Assembly (NCBI GenBank): GCA_944389315.1
Contig: CALXLX010000034.1
Location: forward strand, 1 to 64,000
Direction: 5' to 3'
DNA: 64,000 bases
DNA from: an uncultured Opitutales bacterium
GTDB lineage: Bacteria; Verrucomicrobiota; Verrucomicrobiia; Opitutales; Intestinicryptomonadaceae
Part shown: one piece after another, positions 9,139 to 18,250 of the stretch
Position numbering within the stretch: the first letter of the stretch is position 1
Layout: each line of letters begins with the position of its first letter
Position numbers and translations under genes: made by a program
The notes under the pieces: model-generated
What the model was told of the DNA's origin: nothing
Database searches by the model: none
The model's input: the letters and a program-made list of their open reading frames with translations, nothing else

Positions 9139-9895
9139 AATAGGCAAGGTTTCATACGTTAACAGCTATCCGCTGTTTTTGTCGGACTTTCCGTTTGACT
9201 GCAAAATACTGCGCGACTATCCCGCCGCGCTCAACGCCGCCTGCGCGAGGGGAGAGCTGGACGCCTCATTGATATCGCTTTGGAGCTACGGGCGCATAAA
9301 GGACTCCTACAAAATACTGCCGAACTTTTGCATAGCCGGAGACGGCGACGTAAAGAGCGTGATACTCTCCTCGAAATATCCAATAGAATCTTTGGGCGGG
9401 AAGAGGATATTCCTTACGCCCGAGTCGAAATCTTCCGTGAGCGCGTTTAGGGCTATGTGTATGGAAAAGTACGGCTTTGACCCGTACTTAAACAGGGTTG
9501 ACTCCCCCCGAGGGGCCGACGCCGTATTCCTTATAGGAGACGCCGCTCTTTGTTTTGATTCCCGGGATTTCAACTATAGGTACGACTTCGGCGCCCTTTG
9601 GAAGAAGGCCATGACCTTCCCCATGGTTTACGCAGTGGTTGTGGTTAAGAACGAATTGTTCGATGTTTTAAAGGACGGCCTTTGCGAGGGGTTCGGCCGT
9701 TCGCTTGAAATTTTTGCCAAAGACCCCGCGCTTCACAGTCGCAACTGTGCCGAGGAGTTCGCCTCTTCGGGCGGCGGATTGCGGCCTCTTTCGGCTGAGG
9801 AGCTTTTGGACTACTATAATGTCCTCGTATATAGGCTCGGAGACGCCGACTTCAAAAAAAACCTTCTTTTGGCGAGGAAACATGGAGCTTTTTGA
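9128..9895 (+). CDS. mqnA: MqnA, chorismate dehydratase
   Basis: 255 residues. It takes chorismate out of the aromatic pathway by dehydration to 3-enolpyruvylbenzoate, the first step of the futalosine route. The N-terminus MTYKIGKVSYVNSYPLF with the SYVNSYPL signature is typical, and the DASLISLWSY and SSVSAFRAM segments fit the family's solute-binding-like fold. The ATG at 9128 lies inside the end of mqnE. The 3' end overlaps mqnC by 14 bases, indicating coupled translation. Confidence 0.95.
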   Translation: MTYKIGKVSYVNSYPLFLSDFPFDCKILRDYPAALNAACARGELDASLISLWSYGRIKDSYKILPNFCIAGDGDVKSVILSSKYPIESLGGKRIFLTPESKSSVSAFRAMCMEKYGFDPYLNRVDSPRGADAVFLIGDAALCFDSRDFNYRYDFGALWKKAMTFPMVYAVVVVKNELFDVLKDGLCEGFGRSLEIFAKDPALHSRNCAEEFASSGGGLRPLSAEELLDYYNVLVYRLGDADFKKNLLLARKHGAF

Positions 9896-10931
9896 AAAGA
9901 TAAAAGACGGTGGCAGAATATCCGCCTCCGAGGCTCTCGAAATTTGGAACGGGGGCTTTTACGCGCTTGCGCGCTGCGCGCGCGCGCGGGTTGAGAGCCT
10001 GGGCTTGGGAGACGGCGTCGGCTACATAGTAAACCGCATGATAAACTACTCGAACATCTGCCGCGCGCGGTGCAAGTTTTGCGCGTACCATGCCAAGGCG
10101 GGTGTGATAGACGCATTCAGGCTTTCGGACGATGAGATACTCAAGATAGTAGAAGACAGTGTCTCGTGCGGGGCCGTTCAGATAATGCTGCAGGGGGGGC
10201 TCCACCCGGATTTTGACCTTGATTGGGCTTGTTCGATATTAAGGAAGATATCATCAGCATATCCCAAACTTGCCCTGCATGCGTTTTCTCCTTCGGAGGT
10301 TATATGCTTTGCCGACGGGGCGGGGGTGCCCGTTATAGAGGCACTGAGGCGGCTGAAGGATTCTGGGCTTACGTCTTTGCCCGGCGCGGCGGATTTGCTC
10401 GTTGAGGATATAAGGAAAAACTACTGCCCGCTAAAGTGTTCGGTCTCCCGCTGGCGCGAGGTTATGCTCTCGCTTGCCTCTTTGGGAATGCGCTCCAGCG
10501 CGACGATGACATTCGGCATGGGGGAGACTCTCGCGCAGAGGTTGGAGCATTTGGAATTTGTAAGGTCCGTTCAGGACGAGTGCGGCGTCTTCGACGCCTT
10601 TATCGCCTGGCCGCTCGCTCCCGAAAACACGGAGCTTAAGGATATTCCCCGCCTGGGCGCGGCGGAGTTTCTGATGACGCTTGCGCTTTCGAGGGCGTTT
10701 TTGGACAACATAAGAAACGTGCAGTCCGGCTGGCTTACGGAGGGGCTGGACATAGCCCAGCTGGCGCTGAATATGGGCGCGAACGATGTCGGCGGGGTTT
10801 TGATGGACGAGATGGTCGTGCGCGCGGCGGGCATAGACAACAAGACGGGTTCGTCTGGCATGGAGGAGTGCATACGCCGTGCGGGCAAGGTTCCCTTTAG
10901 GCGCGACAATTTCTACAGGAGGATATCATGA
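9882..10931 (+). CDS. mqnC: MqnC, cyclic dehypoxanthinylfutalosine synthase (radical SAM)
   Basis: 349 residues. It cyclises dehypoxanthinylfutalosine. The motif C-x3-C-x2-C (CRARCKFC) follows INYSNI, and the MqnC marks QIMLQGGLHPDF and HAFSPSEV are present, with a C-terminal half that parallels MqnE. The true start is ATG 9882 (MELFEKI) with GGCGAGGA before it; the frame stays open upstream to 9705 inside mqnA, but that stretch is not part of the protein. mqnD starts within its stop as ATGA. Confidence 0.95.
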   Translation: MELFEKIKDGGRISASEALEIWNGGFYALARCARARVESLGLGDGVGYIVNRMINYSNICRARCKFCAYHAKAGVIDAFRLSDDEILKIVEDSVSCGAVQIMLQGGLHPDFDLDWACSILRKISSAYPKLALHAFSPSEVICFADGAGVPVIEALRRLKDSGLTSLPGAADLLVEDIRKNYCPLKCSVSRWREVMLSLASLGMRSSATMTFGMGETLAQRLEHLEFVRSVQDECGVFDAFIAWPLAPENTELKDIPRLGAAEFLMTLALSRAFLDNIRNVQSGWLTEGLDIAQLALNMGANDVGGVLMDEMVVRAAGIDNKTGSSGMEECIRRAGKVPFRRDNFYRRIS

Positions 10932-11755
10932 CGGCTGCATTTGGCCCTAAAATTCCGTTTGCCATAACGCCGTGTCCCAACGACGTTTTCTCCTACTTCT
11001 ATTGGATGAAGGAGCACGACGCCTCCCGCGGCGGGCCGAGCGCGTTTGAATTTTCCTTCGACGACATAGAGACGCTCAATCTGCGTGCGAAGGCTTCCGC
11101 CAGCCCCATAACAAAGCTGTCTTTTGCCTCGTATCTTAAAAACTCCGGCAATTACGCGCTGCTAAACGCGGGCGCGGCGCTTGGGGTGGGCACGGGGCCC
11201 GTGCTTGTCGGCAGGCTTTCTAAAGAGGAGATTCTCGCCCGCGTTTCTGGGGACGAAAATTTTGAGATACTTGTTCCCGGTTTGGACACAACGGCCGCAT
11301 TGCTTTTGAAATTCTGGCTCGGTGGAAGAAAAGCGAGGCTTAAGCCTATGTACTTTCGGGATATACTTCCCGCGATATCCTCGCATGGGGCCGACTGCGG
11401 CGTGCTTATACACGAGGGGCGCTTTGTGTTTAAGGACTCCGGGCTTGGGCTGATAGAGGATCTGGGCGGCTTTTGGACGGACAACACCTCCTTGCCCGTG
11501 CCTTTGGGCTGCATATGCCTGCGCAGGGACTTAATCGAAAGGAAGGCCCAGATAGAGGGGCTTATACGCAAAGGGCTGGATTACGCCTTCAGCCACGAGG
11601 CGGAGGTTCTGCCTGTGGTGGCGTCGTACGCGCAGTATCTTGCGCCCGACGTGCTGAAGAAGCACATATATGCGTTTGTGAACAAATATTCCTTCGACAT
11701 ATCCGACATCTCCGGCTCTCTGATAGCTAATCTTCAGAAATGTTCCAATGAATAG
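10928..11755 (+). CDS. mqnD: MqnD, 1,4-dihydroxy-6-naphthoate synthase
   Basis: 275 residues, a solute-binding-like fold enzyme that opens the cyclic futalosine derivative to 1,4-dihydroxy-6-naphthoate. The signature ITPCPNDVFSYFYW and the later SFDDIETLNLRA, ITKLSFASY and LVPGLDTTA segments match MqnD. It overlaps mqnC by ATGA at its start and mqnB by eight bases at its end. Confidence 0.95.
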   Translation: MTAAFGPKIPFAITPCPNDVFSYFYWMKEHDASRGGPSAFEFSFDDIETLNLRAKASASPITKLSFASYLKNSGNYALLNAGAALGVGTGPVLVGRLSKEEILARVSGDENFEILVPGLDTTAALLLKFWLGGRKARLKPMYFRDILPAISSHGADCGVLIHEGRFVFKDSGLGLIEDLGGFWTDNTSLPVPLGCICLRRDLIERKAQIEGLIRKGLDYAFSHEAEVLPVVASYAQYLAPDVLKKHIYAFVNKYSFDISDISGSLIANLQKCSNE

Positions 11756-12344
11756 CGGCGGCGCAAAGGCATTTTTATTCGCCACCGAGCTTGAGGCGCA
11801 TAGCGCGATAGCTTCCTTCGGGTTTAGGCTCTTGCGGGAGAGGCCGTTTAAAGTCTTTAAAAATGGGAAAGGAAACTTTCTCTTTATCTCCCGCGTGGGC
11901 ATATTGAACGCGGCCGGCTGCATGTGGCATGCCGCGAGGGACTATGGGGTTTCGTCGGTCTGCAATATAGGCGCCTGCGGAGCGTTGAAGCCGGGTTTTG
12001 AAGTCGGGGATTTTGTCCGTATAACAAGGTGCGTTTTCGATTTCAAATATTCGCGCAAGGTATATTCCCCCTCCTTGAGCCTGGGGGAAAAAATTGCTTC
12101 TCTGAGGGGGGCGGCGCTTATCACGTCGGTAAATCCGGTGGTTCTGCAGAAGGACAGGGAGAGGCTCTCGCGCTACGCAGACGTCGTTGATATGGAGTTT
12201 TACGCAATTTGCAAAGCGGCCGAGTTAAACGGTGTGGAAGCCTGCGCTATAAAATACGTCAGCGATTTCTCCGAAAATTGCGACATAGAAAAGAACATAC
12301 AAAAGCTTGAGGGCAGGCTTTTGGAATACGGGGAGATATTCTAA
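11748..12344 (+). CDS. mqnB: MqnB, futalosine/aminofutalosine hydrolase
   Basis: 198 residues, nucleoside phosphorylase superfamily. It removes the nucleobase from (amino)futalosine to give dehypoxanthinylfutalosine for MqnC. Visible are the ribose/base pocket CNIGACGALKPGFEVGD and the conserved VVDMEFYAICKAAE segment; the DF near SDFSEN fits the base-binding aspartate position. Its place inside the mqn operon separates it from a general MTA/SAH nucleosidase. Confidence 0.9.
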   Translation: MNSGGAKAFLFATELEAHSAIASFGFRLLRERPFKVFKNGKGNFLFISRVGILNAAGCMWHAARDYGVSSVCNIGACGALKPGFEVGDFVRITRCVFDFKYSRKVYSPSLSLGEKIASLRGAALITSVNPVVLQKDRERLSRYADVVDMEFYAICKAAELNGVEACAIKYVSDFSENCDIEKNIQKLEGRLLEYGEIF

Positions 12345-12345
12345 G

Positions 12346-13041
12346 GTGGCGTTTGGGGTAAAGGCTGACAGGAGAGCCGCGATGCTCTGCGGGGCGCTGA
12401 TAGCCGCGCTTGTAGTGGTTGTCTCTTACGCGCTTTTCGGAGGGGAGATGGCCGTTTTAAGCGACTGCGCGCGCAGATTTTGCGGCGAAATATCCGGATA
12501 TTTAAACCTTATCCCCGTCTGGGCCTATGCGCTTGCCATATTTATTCTGCCCATATTTTTCTTTCCCGTAAGCCTTATTTTTATGATAGCGGGCAACAAG
12601 GCAGCCTGCGGGGAGTGTTCTTTCTGGGAGGTTTACGCGTTTTGCGCGCTAGGGCTTACGTTAAATATTCTTTTCACCTATTTTTTAGCGGCGTTTTTCG
12701 GCTCTTTTGCGGAGAGGCTATTGGCAAAGCGCGGTCTGCGCGTTCCAAAAGTCTGTGCGGGAGACGAGTGCGAGATTATCCTTCTTATACGCATGATACC
12801 CGGCAACCCGCTGATAATTCAAAACTACATTTTGGGGCTTGCCCGCGTAAATTATTTGAAGTACGCGCTTATATCTGTTCCGTTTCAGCTGATAACCCTT
12901 GCAGCCTACATGTATTTTGGTGAGAGCGTCTTTGAGGGCGATTTTGCCGGAGTGTCCATGGCTGTCAGCCTGATAATTATTCTTGCGCTGATAGCGCGCA
13001 TAGTTTCAAAACGTTGTTCGCACAAGGCCGGAGATGTCTGA
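12346..13041 (+). CDS. VTT/TVP38-type (DedA-like) inner membrane protein
   Basis: 231 residues from a GTG at 12346, or 219 from ATG 12382, which has a better Shine-Dalgarno (AGGAGAG, five bases before). I keep the GTG because it retains the basic residues before the first membrane helix; the start is unsettled. About five or six hydrophobic helices and the re-entrant segment LIRMIPGNPLIIQNYILG are typical of the VTT superfamily, linked in other bacteria to lipid scrambling or transport. No direct role in menaquinone synthesis is known. It overlaps xseA by eight bases. Confidence 0.75.
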   Translation: MAFGVKADRRAAMLCGALIAALVVVVSYALFGGEMAVLSDCARRFCGEISGYLNLIPVWAYALAIFILPIFFFPVSLIFMIAGNKAACGECSFWEVYAFCALGLTLNILFTYFLAAFFGSFAERLLAKRGLRVPKVCAGDECEIILLIRMIPGNPLIIQNYILGLARVNYLKYALISVPFQLITLAAYMYFGESVFEGDFAGVSMAVSLIIILALIARIVSKRCSHKAGDV

Positions 13042-14305
13042 TTTTCTCGAAAGGAGCGACGAAATCCTGAGCGTGTCGGAATTTTCGAGGCGCTTTAAGA
13101 CGCTTGTGAAGACCGCCGTGCCAGAGTTTTGGATACGCGGCGAGGTGTCCGGCACGAGGGCTTACTCGAGCGGGCATACTTATTTTACCCTCAAGGACGA
13201 GGGGGCTACGCTGTCCGCCGTCTTGTTCAAGGGCTACTCGCGCGGAATGTCTGTCAAGATTTCCGACGGCGCGCGCGTCTTGCTGTACGGTGAGGTGGGC
13301 GTGTACGAGGCCCGCGGAACCTACCAGTTTATCGTAAAGGCCGTGCTCGACGACGGCGCCGGGGAGCTTGCCAGGCGCTTTGAGGCTCTGAAGAAAAAGC
13401 TGGAGGCGGAAGGCTTGTTCGACCCTTTGCGCAAGCGCTCCATACCGCGCTTTCCAAAGCGCATAGCGGTTGTGACGAGCCCTTCGGGGGCGGCTGTGAG
13501 GGATTTTGTCAGCATATTGCGCCGGCGCATGTGGTTTGGGGAGGTCTTGATATTTCCGTGTCGCGTGCAGGGGGCGGAGGCCGCTGGAGAGATAGTCTCG
13601 GCCCTGCGCAGCGCCCAGGAGACTGAGGGAGTGGATCTTGCTGTGGTAATGCGCGGCGGCGGAAGCTTGGAGGATCTTTGGCCGTTCAATGAGGAAATTG
13701 TCGCCCGCGCGGTTGCGGGCTGCCGGGTTCCGGTAATTTCGGCCGTCGGGCACGAGATAGACTTCTCCCTTTCCGACTTTGCCGCAGACTTGAGGGCGGA
13801 GACTCCAAGCGCGGCGGCGGAGCTTGTGTCCAGCGGCTTTTTAAGCCTTGTCGGCCGCCTGCGCGAGGCGGGAGAGGAGATTTTCTCAATTTGCGAAACT
13901 TCCATCGCCGACTATGCTCAAAGGCTTGAAAACATAGCGCGGCTATTACGCCTGAATTCCCCCTCAGGAAAGATTGAAAACTACTGCATAAGGCTCGACG
14001 AGCTGCACTCCCGCCTTTATTCCCGCGCGGAGGCCGCCCTGTCGAAAAATAGGGAGCGCCTTGCGGCCCTTTCGGCGCGCTTTGGCGCGCTGCGCCCGTC
14101 GGAGAGGATTTCCGAGATGGGGGAGCGTCTGAATTTGATTGAGAGAAACCTAAATTCTCTTAGTTTTGAGTCTGCGCTTGGCAGGGGATTTGCCGCCGTG
14201 CTTGGAGAGGGCGGAAAGTTCAAAAGCTCCGCGCGCGATTTTTTCCATGGGGAGAATATCAAGATAAAATTCTCCGACGGAGATGTGGACGCCTCCGTCC
14301 GCTGA
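13034..14305 (+). CDS. xseA: Exodeoxyribonuclease VII large subunit
   Basis: 423 residues, full length. The N-terminal OB fold (EFWIRGEVSG..., HTYFTLKDEGATLSAVLF) is followed by the catalytic region with VVTSPSGAAVRDF, RGGGSLEDLWPFN and the VISAVGHEIDFSLSDFAAD motif, then a helical, coiled-coil-prone C-terminus. It binds ssDNA and digests it to oligonucleotides together with XseB, which is not in the window. It is the last gene of the mqnE operon; an unrelated secreted enzyme gene follows. Confidence 0.95.
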   Translation: MSDFLERSDEILSVSEFSRRFKTLVKTAVPEFWIRGEVSGTRAYSSGHTYFTLKDEGATLSAVLFKGYSRGMSVKISDGARVLLYGEVGVYEARGTYQFIVKAVLDDGAGELARRFEALKKKLEAEGLFDPLRKRSIPRFPKRIAVVTSPSGAAVRDFVSILRRRMWFGEVLIFPCRVQGAEAAGEIVSALRSAQETEGVDLAVVMRGGGSLEDLWPFNEEIVARAVAGCRVPVISAVGHEIDFSLSDFAADLRAETPSAAAELVSSGFLSLVGRLREAGEEIFSICETSIADYAQRLENIARLLRLNSPSGKIENYCIRLDELHSRLYSRAEAALSKNRERLAALSARFGALRPSERISEMGERLNLIERNLNSLSFESALGRGFAAVLGEGGKFKSSARDFFHGENIKIKFSDGDVDASVR

Positions 14306-14362
14306 CTTTTTGCTACTCCGCGGAAATACTCCATATTTGCCGCCTGCCTTTTACAAAAGGGG

Positions 14363-14389
14363 TTGACTCGGATTTTTGCGGCCTATAGA
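14363..14389 (+). promoter_or_regulatory. Weak candidate promoter for the sialidase gene
   Basis: TTGACT (14363-14368) and TATAGA (14384-14389) are separated by 15 bases, shorter than ideal. The predicted start of transcription is within about two bases of the GTG at 14398, so the message could again be leaderless. Confidence 0.25.
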
Positions 14390-14397
14390 CGGTTTGC

Positions 14398-16088
14398 GTG
14401 AAGTTCCTATACGCTTTATTCCTATTGCAGATGTCCGCTTTGTGCGCGGCGCCCGCATGCGGGGCTACCCGGGAGGATGCGGGCAAAATCCGCGCGCCAA
14501 AAGTAGTCGGGGTTCCTCCCGCAGATGCGGTGTTCGGGCTTTGCTCCATGCCTGACGGCCAGATACGCCATTATAATTACGGCGGGCAGCCGGAAAACGG
14601 GGTGGGGAAATCCAACTATATAGTTTCAAACAGAATGTACATATACTCCGAAGACGGCGCGATTACATGGAAGGAACGCCAGGCGCCCGCCGGCATGGAG
14701 TTCGGCTGTTTCTTCAGCCCGCACTGGGGCAGATATTTTAATTTCCTGAATATGGACGGGAGCGCCTGGTTTTTGGATTGCGGAGCCGACGGTATATGCG
14801 CCGGCAAATCCCAAATATGCCCGTGGCCGCTCGAGCTTAATACGGAGCCTTTGGTCTTCGGAGAGCGCATTATCCTTCCTATAACCTTGCGCATTTCAAG
14901 CGCGCAAGACTTGGATTTCGGCTTCGGCGTAGTGTTTTTGATAAGCGACGATTTCGGCCGGACATGGCGCAAGTCTAACAGGCTCAACGTTCCGCACCAT
15001 AAGTCCGGAGGCCTGCACAAGGGCATAAGGTGGAATCACGACGCCATGGAGGCGTCGGCAGTGCGTTTGAAAAACGGGGATTTGTGGGCCCTGATAAGAA
15101 CCTCGCAGGACAATCTGTGGCAGTCCCGCTCCAAGGACGGAGGCCTTACATGGTCCTCCCCCGAAGCTACCGATTTCTACGGAACCTGCGTTATGCCTAA
15201 GATAAAGAGGCTTTCCGACGGGCGTCTTTTGCTGATGTGGTCCAATTCCACCCCTCTGGCGGAAGCGGAGGGCGCCGACGGGGTTTGGGAGGACGTCTTT
15301 ACAAACAGGAGTGCCATACATGCCGCCCTATCCGACGACGACGGGAAATCATGCTCGACTTCCGCCGCAATGCTGAAGACTTTGCGTCTGTTCCCGGAAT
15401 GGACAAAGGCGTGCACCAGTCGCAATTTTTGGATTTGGGCGATGGGAAGATTTTGGCGTCCATAGGCCAGCACAAGCTGCACCGCAAGCTTGTATTGTTC
15501 AATTTAAACTGGCTTCTTGAAAATTCGCGCAGTTGCGACTTTTCAAACGGATTGGACGATTGGAGCGCATTTAACTACAAGAAGGGCATAAAGGGGCATT
15601 GCGCCTACGACAGGATTGCCGGCTGCAAACTGGTTGACAATCCTAATTCCCCCGGGAAGAAGTGCCTGCTTTTAAAATACGATCCCGACGATACCCTTGT
15701 GGACGACACTCGCGGGGCCGTGTGGAATTTTCCCATGGCGCGCTCAGGCGAGATAAAACTGCTGGCTAAGTTTCTTAAAGGCTTTAAGGGCGCAAAGCTC
15801 ATGCTCCACGACCGCTGGATAAACCCCTCAGACCCAAATGCCAAGCTCTACGCTCTTTTTGCCTTCGACCTTCCCGAAAGTTTCGGAGACGGCAGCCTGC
15901 GCAGCCTGACCGTGAAATTTGATGCCGAAGGCAATCTTGCCGAGCTGTATTGCGGCGGAATGAAAATTGCCTCTGCCCAGATTGCCCGAAAGGCTCCCAT
16001 AGGCATTTCATACCTGCATTTGCAGTCGTTAAAAAAAACGCAAGACGCGGGAATGTTGGTAATGTCCGTCTCCGAGGAGGGCAGGTGA
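14398..16088 (+). pseudogene. Secreted exo-sialidase-like (BNR) enzyme, interrupted by a single frameshift
   Basis: Residues from GTG 14398 start with a signal peptide (KFLYALFLLQMSALCAAPA) and read a six-bladed sialidase-type domain with Asp boxes SEDGAITW, SDDFGRTW and SKDGGLTW. At the fourth box (SDDDGKS-) the frame breaks between 15353 and 15354. The rest (DFRRNAEDF..., GVHQSQFLDLGDGKILASIG) continues in another frame to the stop at 16088, with a C-terminal ~190-residue domain of unknown kind. Adding one G would restore the missing box Trp (TGG). It may be a real recent lesion, a sequencing error or, less likely, programmed. Role if intact: release of terminal sialic acid or a related sugar outside the cytoplasm. 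Confidence 0.85.
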
Positions 16089-16097
16089 CTTTGCATG

Positions 16098-16128
16098 CAA
16101 AAAAGAGGCGGAATAATATTCCGCCTCT
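16098..16128 (-). terminator. Rho-independent terminator downstream of ftsH
   Basis: A nearly perfect palindrome AGAGGCGGAATA/TATTCCGCCTCT (16104-16128) is followed on the minus strand by a run of T. It lies 62 bases after the ftsH stop. Confidence 0.85.
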
Positions 16129-16163
16129 GCCGTAAAAAAACACTTTATTTTCACTTAGATGCT

Positions 16164-16187
16164 TCCGCGCGCAGTGCGCGCGGTTTT
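16164..16187 (+). terminator. Probable terminator for the sialidase transcript
   Basis: CCGCGCGC / GCGCGCGG stem with a three-base loop and TTTTG after it. It faces the end of ftsH, so the convergent genes have terminators that interleave. Confidence 0.5.
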
Positions 16188-16189
16188 GC

Positions 16190-18223
16190 CTACGAGGGTT
16201 GCTCTATGGGAGGAACAGGAGGAACCTCGTCGGTTTGTCCTGAGGGAGCTGCCTCTTTAGATTCCTTTTCCTGCTCCTTTGTATCCGAGCCTTTTGCCGC
16301 CTGCTCTATGGGGCTTTTTATCTCGCCAAACTCTATTATCTCCTGCAGGTGTTTGCCCTCTATGGTTTCGTACTTAAGCAGGGCCTCGGCAATCTTCTCG
16401 AGAGTTTGCATGTTCTCGGAGAGCAAAGTGCGGGCGCGGTCGAGCTGGCCGTCCATAATCTTGGATATTTCAGAATCTATCGCCTGGGCGGTTTTCTCGC
16501 TGAAATGCTCCTCGCGGGCTATGTCCCTGCCGAGAAATATATGGTCCGTATTCTCGCCGAGGGCCACGGGCCCAAGCGCGCTCATGCCCCAGTCGCAAAC
16601 CATCTTCCTGGCTATCTTTGTCGCCGATTTTATATCCCCCGACGCCCCGGTGGATACGTCCTTAAAGACGAGTTCCTCGGCGACGCGCCCGCCCAACGCC
16701 ATGCAAATCTGGTTGAGCAGGGAGCTTTTCTTCTGCATGTGCACGTCCTTTACGGGCATGAACATAGTCGAGCCCATGCTCTGCCCTCTTGGAATTATCG
16801 TCACCTTATGGACGGGCATGTCCTTCTCGCCTATCAGAACCTGGAGCAGTGCATGTCCTGCCTCGTGGAAGGCGGTAAGGCGCTTTTCGTCGGCGTCCAT
16901 AAGCGTCTTGCGCTCGCGCCCGAAGAAGATTTTGTCCCTCGCCTCGTCTATGTCGGCGTTGTTGACAAACTTCTTGTTTCTGCGCGCGGCAATTATGGCG
17001 CTTTCGTTGAGCAAGTTTGCAAGCTCGGCGCCCGAACAGCCCGGTGTGACGCGCGCTATGTTCTTTAAATTTACGTCCTTCGAGAGGTTTATCTTCGCCG
17101 CATGAACCTTGAGTATCTCCTCCCTGCCGACGACGTCGGGCAGGTCTATCACAACGCGCCTGTCGAATCTGCCTGGGCGCAGCAGCGCCTGGTCGAGTAT
17201 GTCGGGGCGGTTTGTCGCGGCTATTACTATGATGCCCTCGTGCCCGTCGAAACCGTCCATCTCGACGAGCAGGGAGATCAGCGTCTGCTCGCGCTCGTCG
17301 TGCCCACCGCCCATGCCGGCTCCGCGCTGGCGGCCTACGGCGTCTATCTCGTCTATGAAAATTAGGCAGGGCGCCGACTTCTTCGCCTGGTCGAACATGT
17401 CCCTCACACGCGCCGCGCCTACGCCCACAAACAACTCCACAAAGTCGGAGCCGCTTATCGAGAAAAACGGCACGTTTGCCTCTCCGGCTATGGCGCGCGC
17501 CATGAGCGTCTTGCCCGTTCCGGGAGGGCCTACCATGAGTATGCCCTTGGGAATCTTCGCGCCTATGTCGTTAAAGCGCTTGGGATTTTTCAAAAATTCA
17601 ACAATCTCGGCAACCTCCTCCTTGGATTCGTCGCAGCCGGCCACATCGTCGAAACTCACCCTGTCCTTGTCGGGCGTAAGAAGCTTTGCCTTGCTTTTTC
17701 CAAAGGCCATGCCGTTTCTTCCCGCGGCCTTCATCTGCCTGGCTATAAGGAAGTAGGCTATGCCGAATAGAAGAAGGAACGGAAATACGCCCGAGAGAAA
17801 CCCCGACCAGAAAGTGCTGGCAGGCATCTGCTTTACCGTCCACGGGACTTTCTCATTTGTCAGCATCGTATAGGCGGAATCCGTCAGGCGCCCCTCATAG
17901 ACGAAGTCCAAAGTTCGCTTCGTGTCTGCCGGAGCGTCCGGCAAGGCAAATTTCGGGTTTTCAACCTTGCCCTCGACCAAATACCAGTCCTTGCCGCCGT
18001 CGGGCACATTCTTTATTCTGAGCTCCAGGATATTTTCCTGCTTCGCGGCGTTTACAAGCTGTTTTATGTCGAAAGTCTGCCTGCCGGCAGCATTCCCGCC
18101 GGATATGGACACAAGCAGCATTATGGACAAAATTATCGCAGTCCAGACCAGGAGAGTCTTCATCTGGGATCTGTCTGGAGACGTAAAATTCGGCTTCTTA
18201 AACTTGTTGGGTTTTTCTTCCAT
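16190..18223 (-). CDS. ftsH: FtsH, ATP-dependent zinc metalloprotease
   Basis: 677 residues, inner membrane. TM1 lies near residues 23-40, a periplasmic domain follows, TM2 is near 141-161, then the AAA+ module with Walker A GPPGTGKT (232-239), [13 protein letters not shown] and ATNRPDILD...RPGRFDR, and the zinc protease with HEAGH (453-457). It degrades membrane and short-lived cytoplasmic proteins as a hexamer. The C-terminal tail after ~residue 640 is rich in Lys, Glu and Pro. It lies 27 bases after tilS, a neighbour arrangement seen in many bacteria. Confidence 0.97.
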   Translation of the reverse strand: MEEKPNKFKKPNFTSPDRSQMKTLLVWTAIILSIMLLVSISGGNAAGRQTFDIKQLVNAAKQENILELRIKNVPDGGKDWYLVEGKVENPKFALPDAPADTKRTLDFVYEGRLTDSAYTMLTNEKVPWTVKQMPASTFWSGFLSGVFPFLLLFGIAYFLIARQMKAAGRNGMAFGKSKAKLLTPDKDRVSFDDVAGCDESKEEVAEIVEFLKNPKRFNDIGAKIPKGILMVGPPGTGKTLMARAIAGEANVPFFSISGSDFVELFVGVGAARVRDMFDQAKKSAPCLIFIDEIDAVGRQRGAGMGGGHDEREQTLISLLVEMDGFDGHEGIIVIAATNRPDILDQALLRPGRFDRRVVIDLPDVVGREEILKVHAAKINLSKDVNLKNIARVTPGCSGAELANLLNESAIIAARRNKKFVNNADIDEARDKIFFGRERKTLMDADEKRLTAFHEAGHALLQVLIGEKDMPVHKVTIIPRGQSMGSTMFMPVKDVHMQKKSSLLNQICMALGGRVAEELVFKDVSTGASGDIKSATKIARKMVCDWGMSALGPVALGENTDHIFLGRDIAREEHFSEKTAQAIDSEISKIMDGQLDRARTLLSENMQTLEKIAEALLKYETIEGKHLQEIIEFGEIKSPIEQAAKGSDTKEQEKESKEAAPSGQTDEVPPVPPIEQPS

Positions 18224-18250
18224 ATTAAAATTCTTAGGAACCTATCCTCT

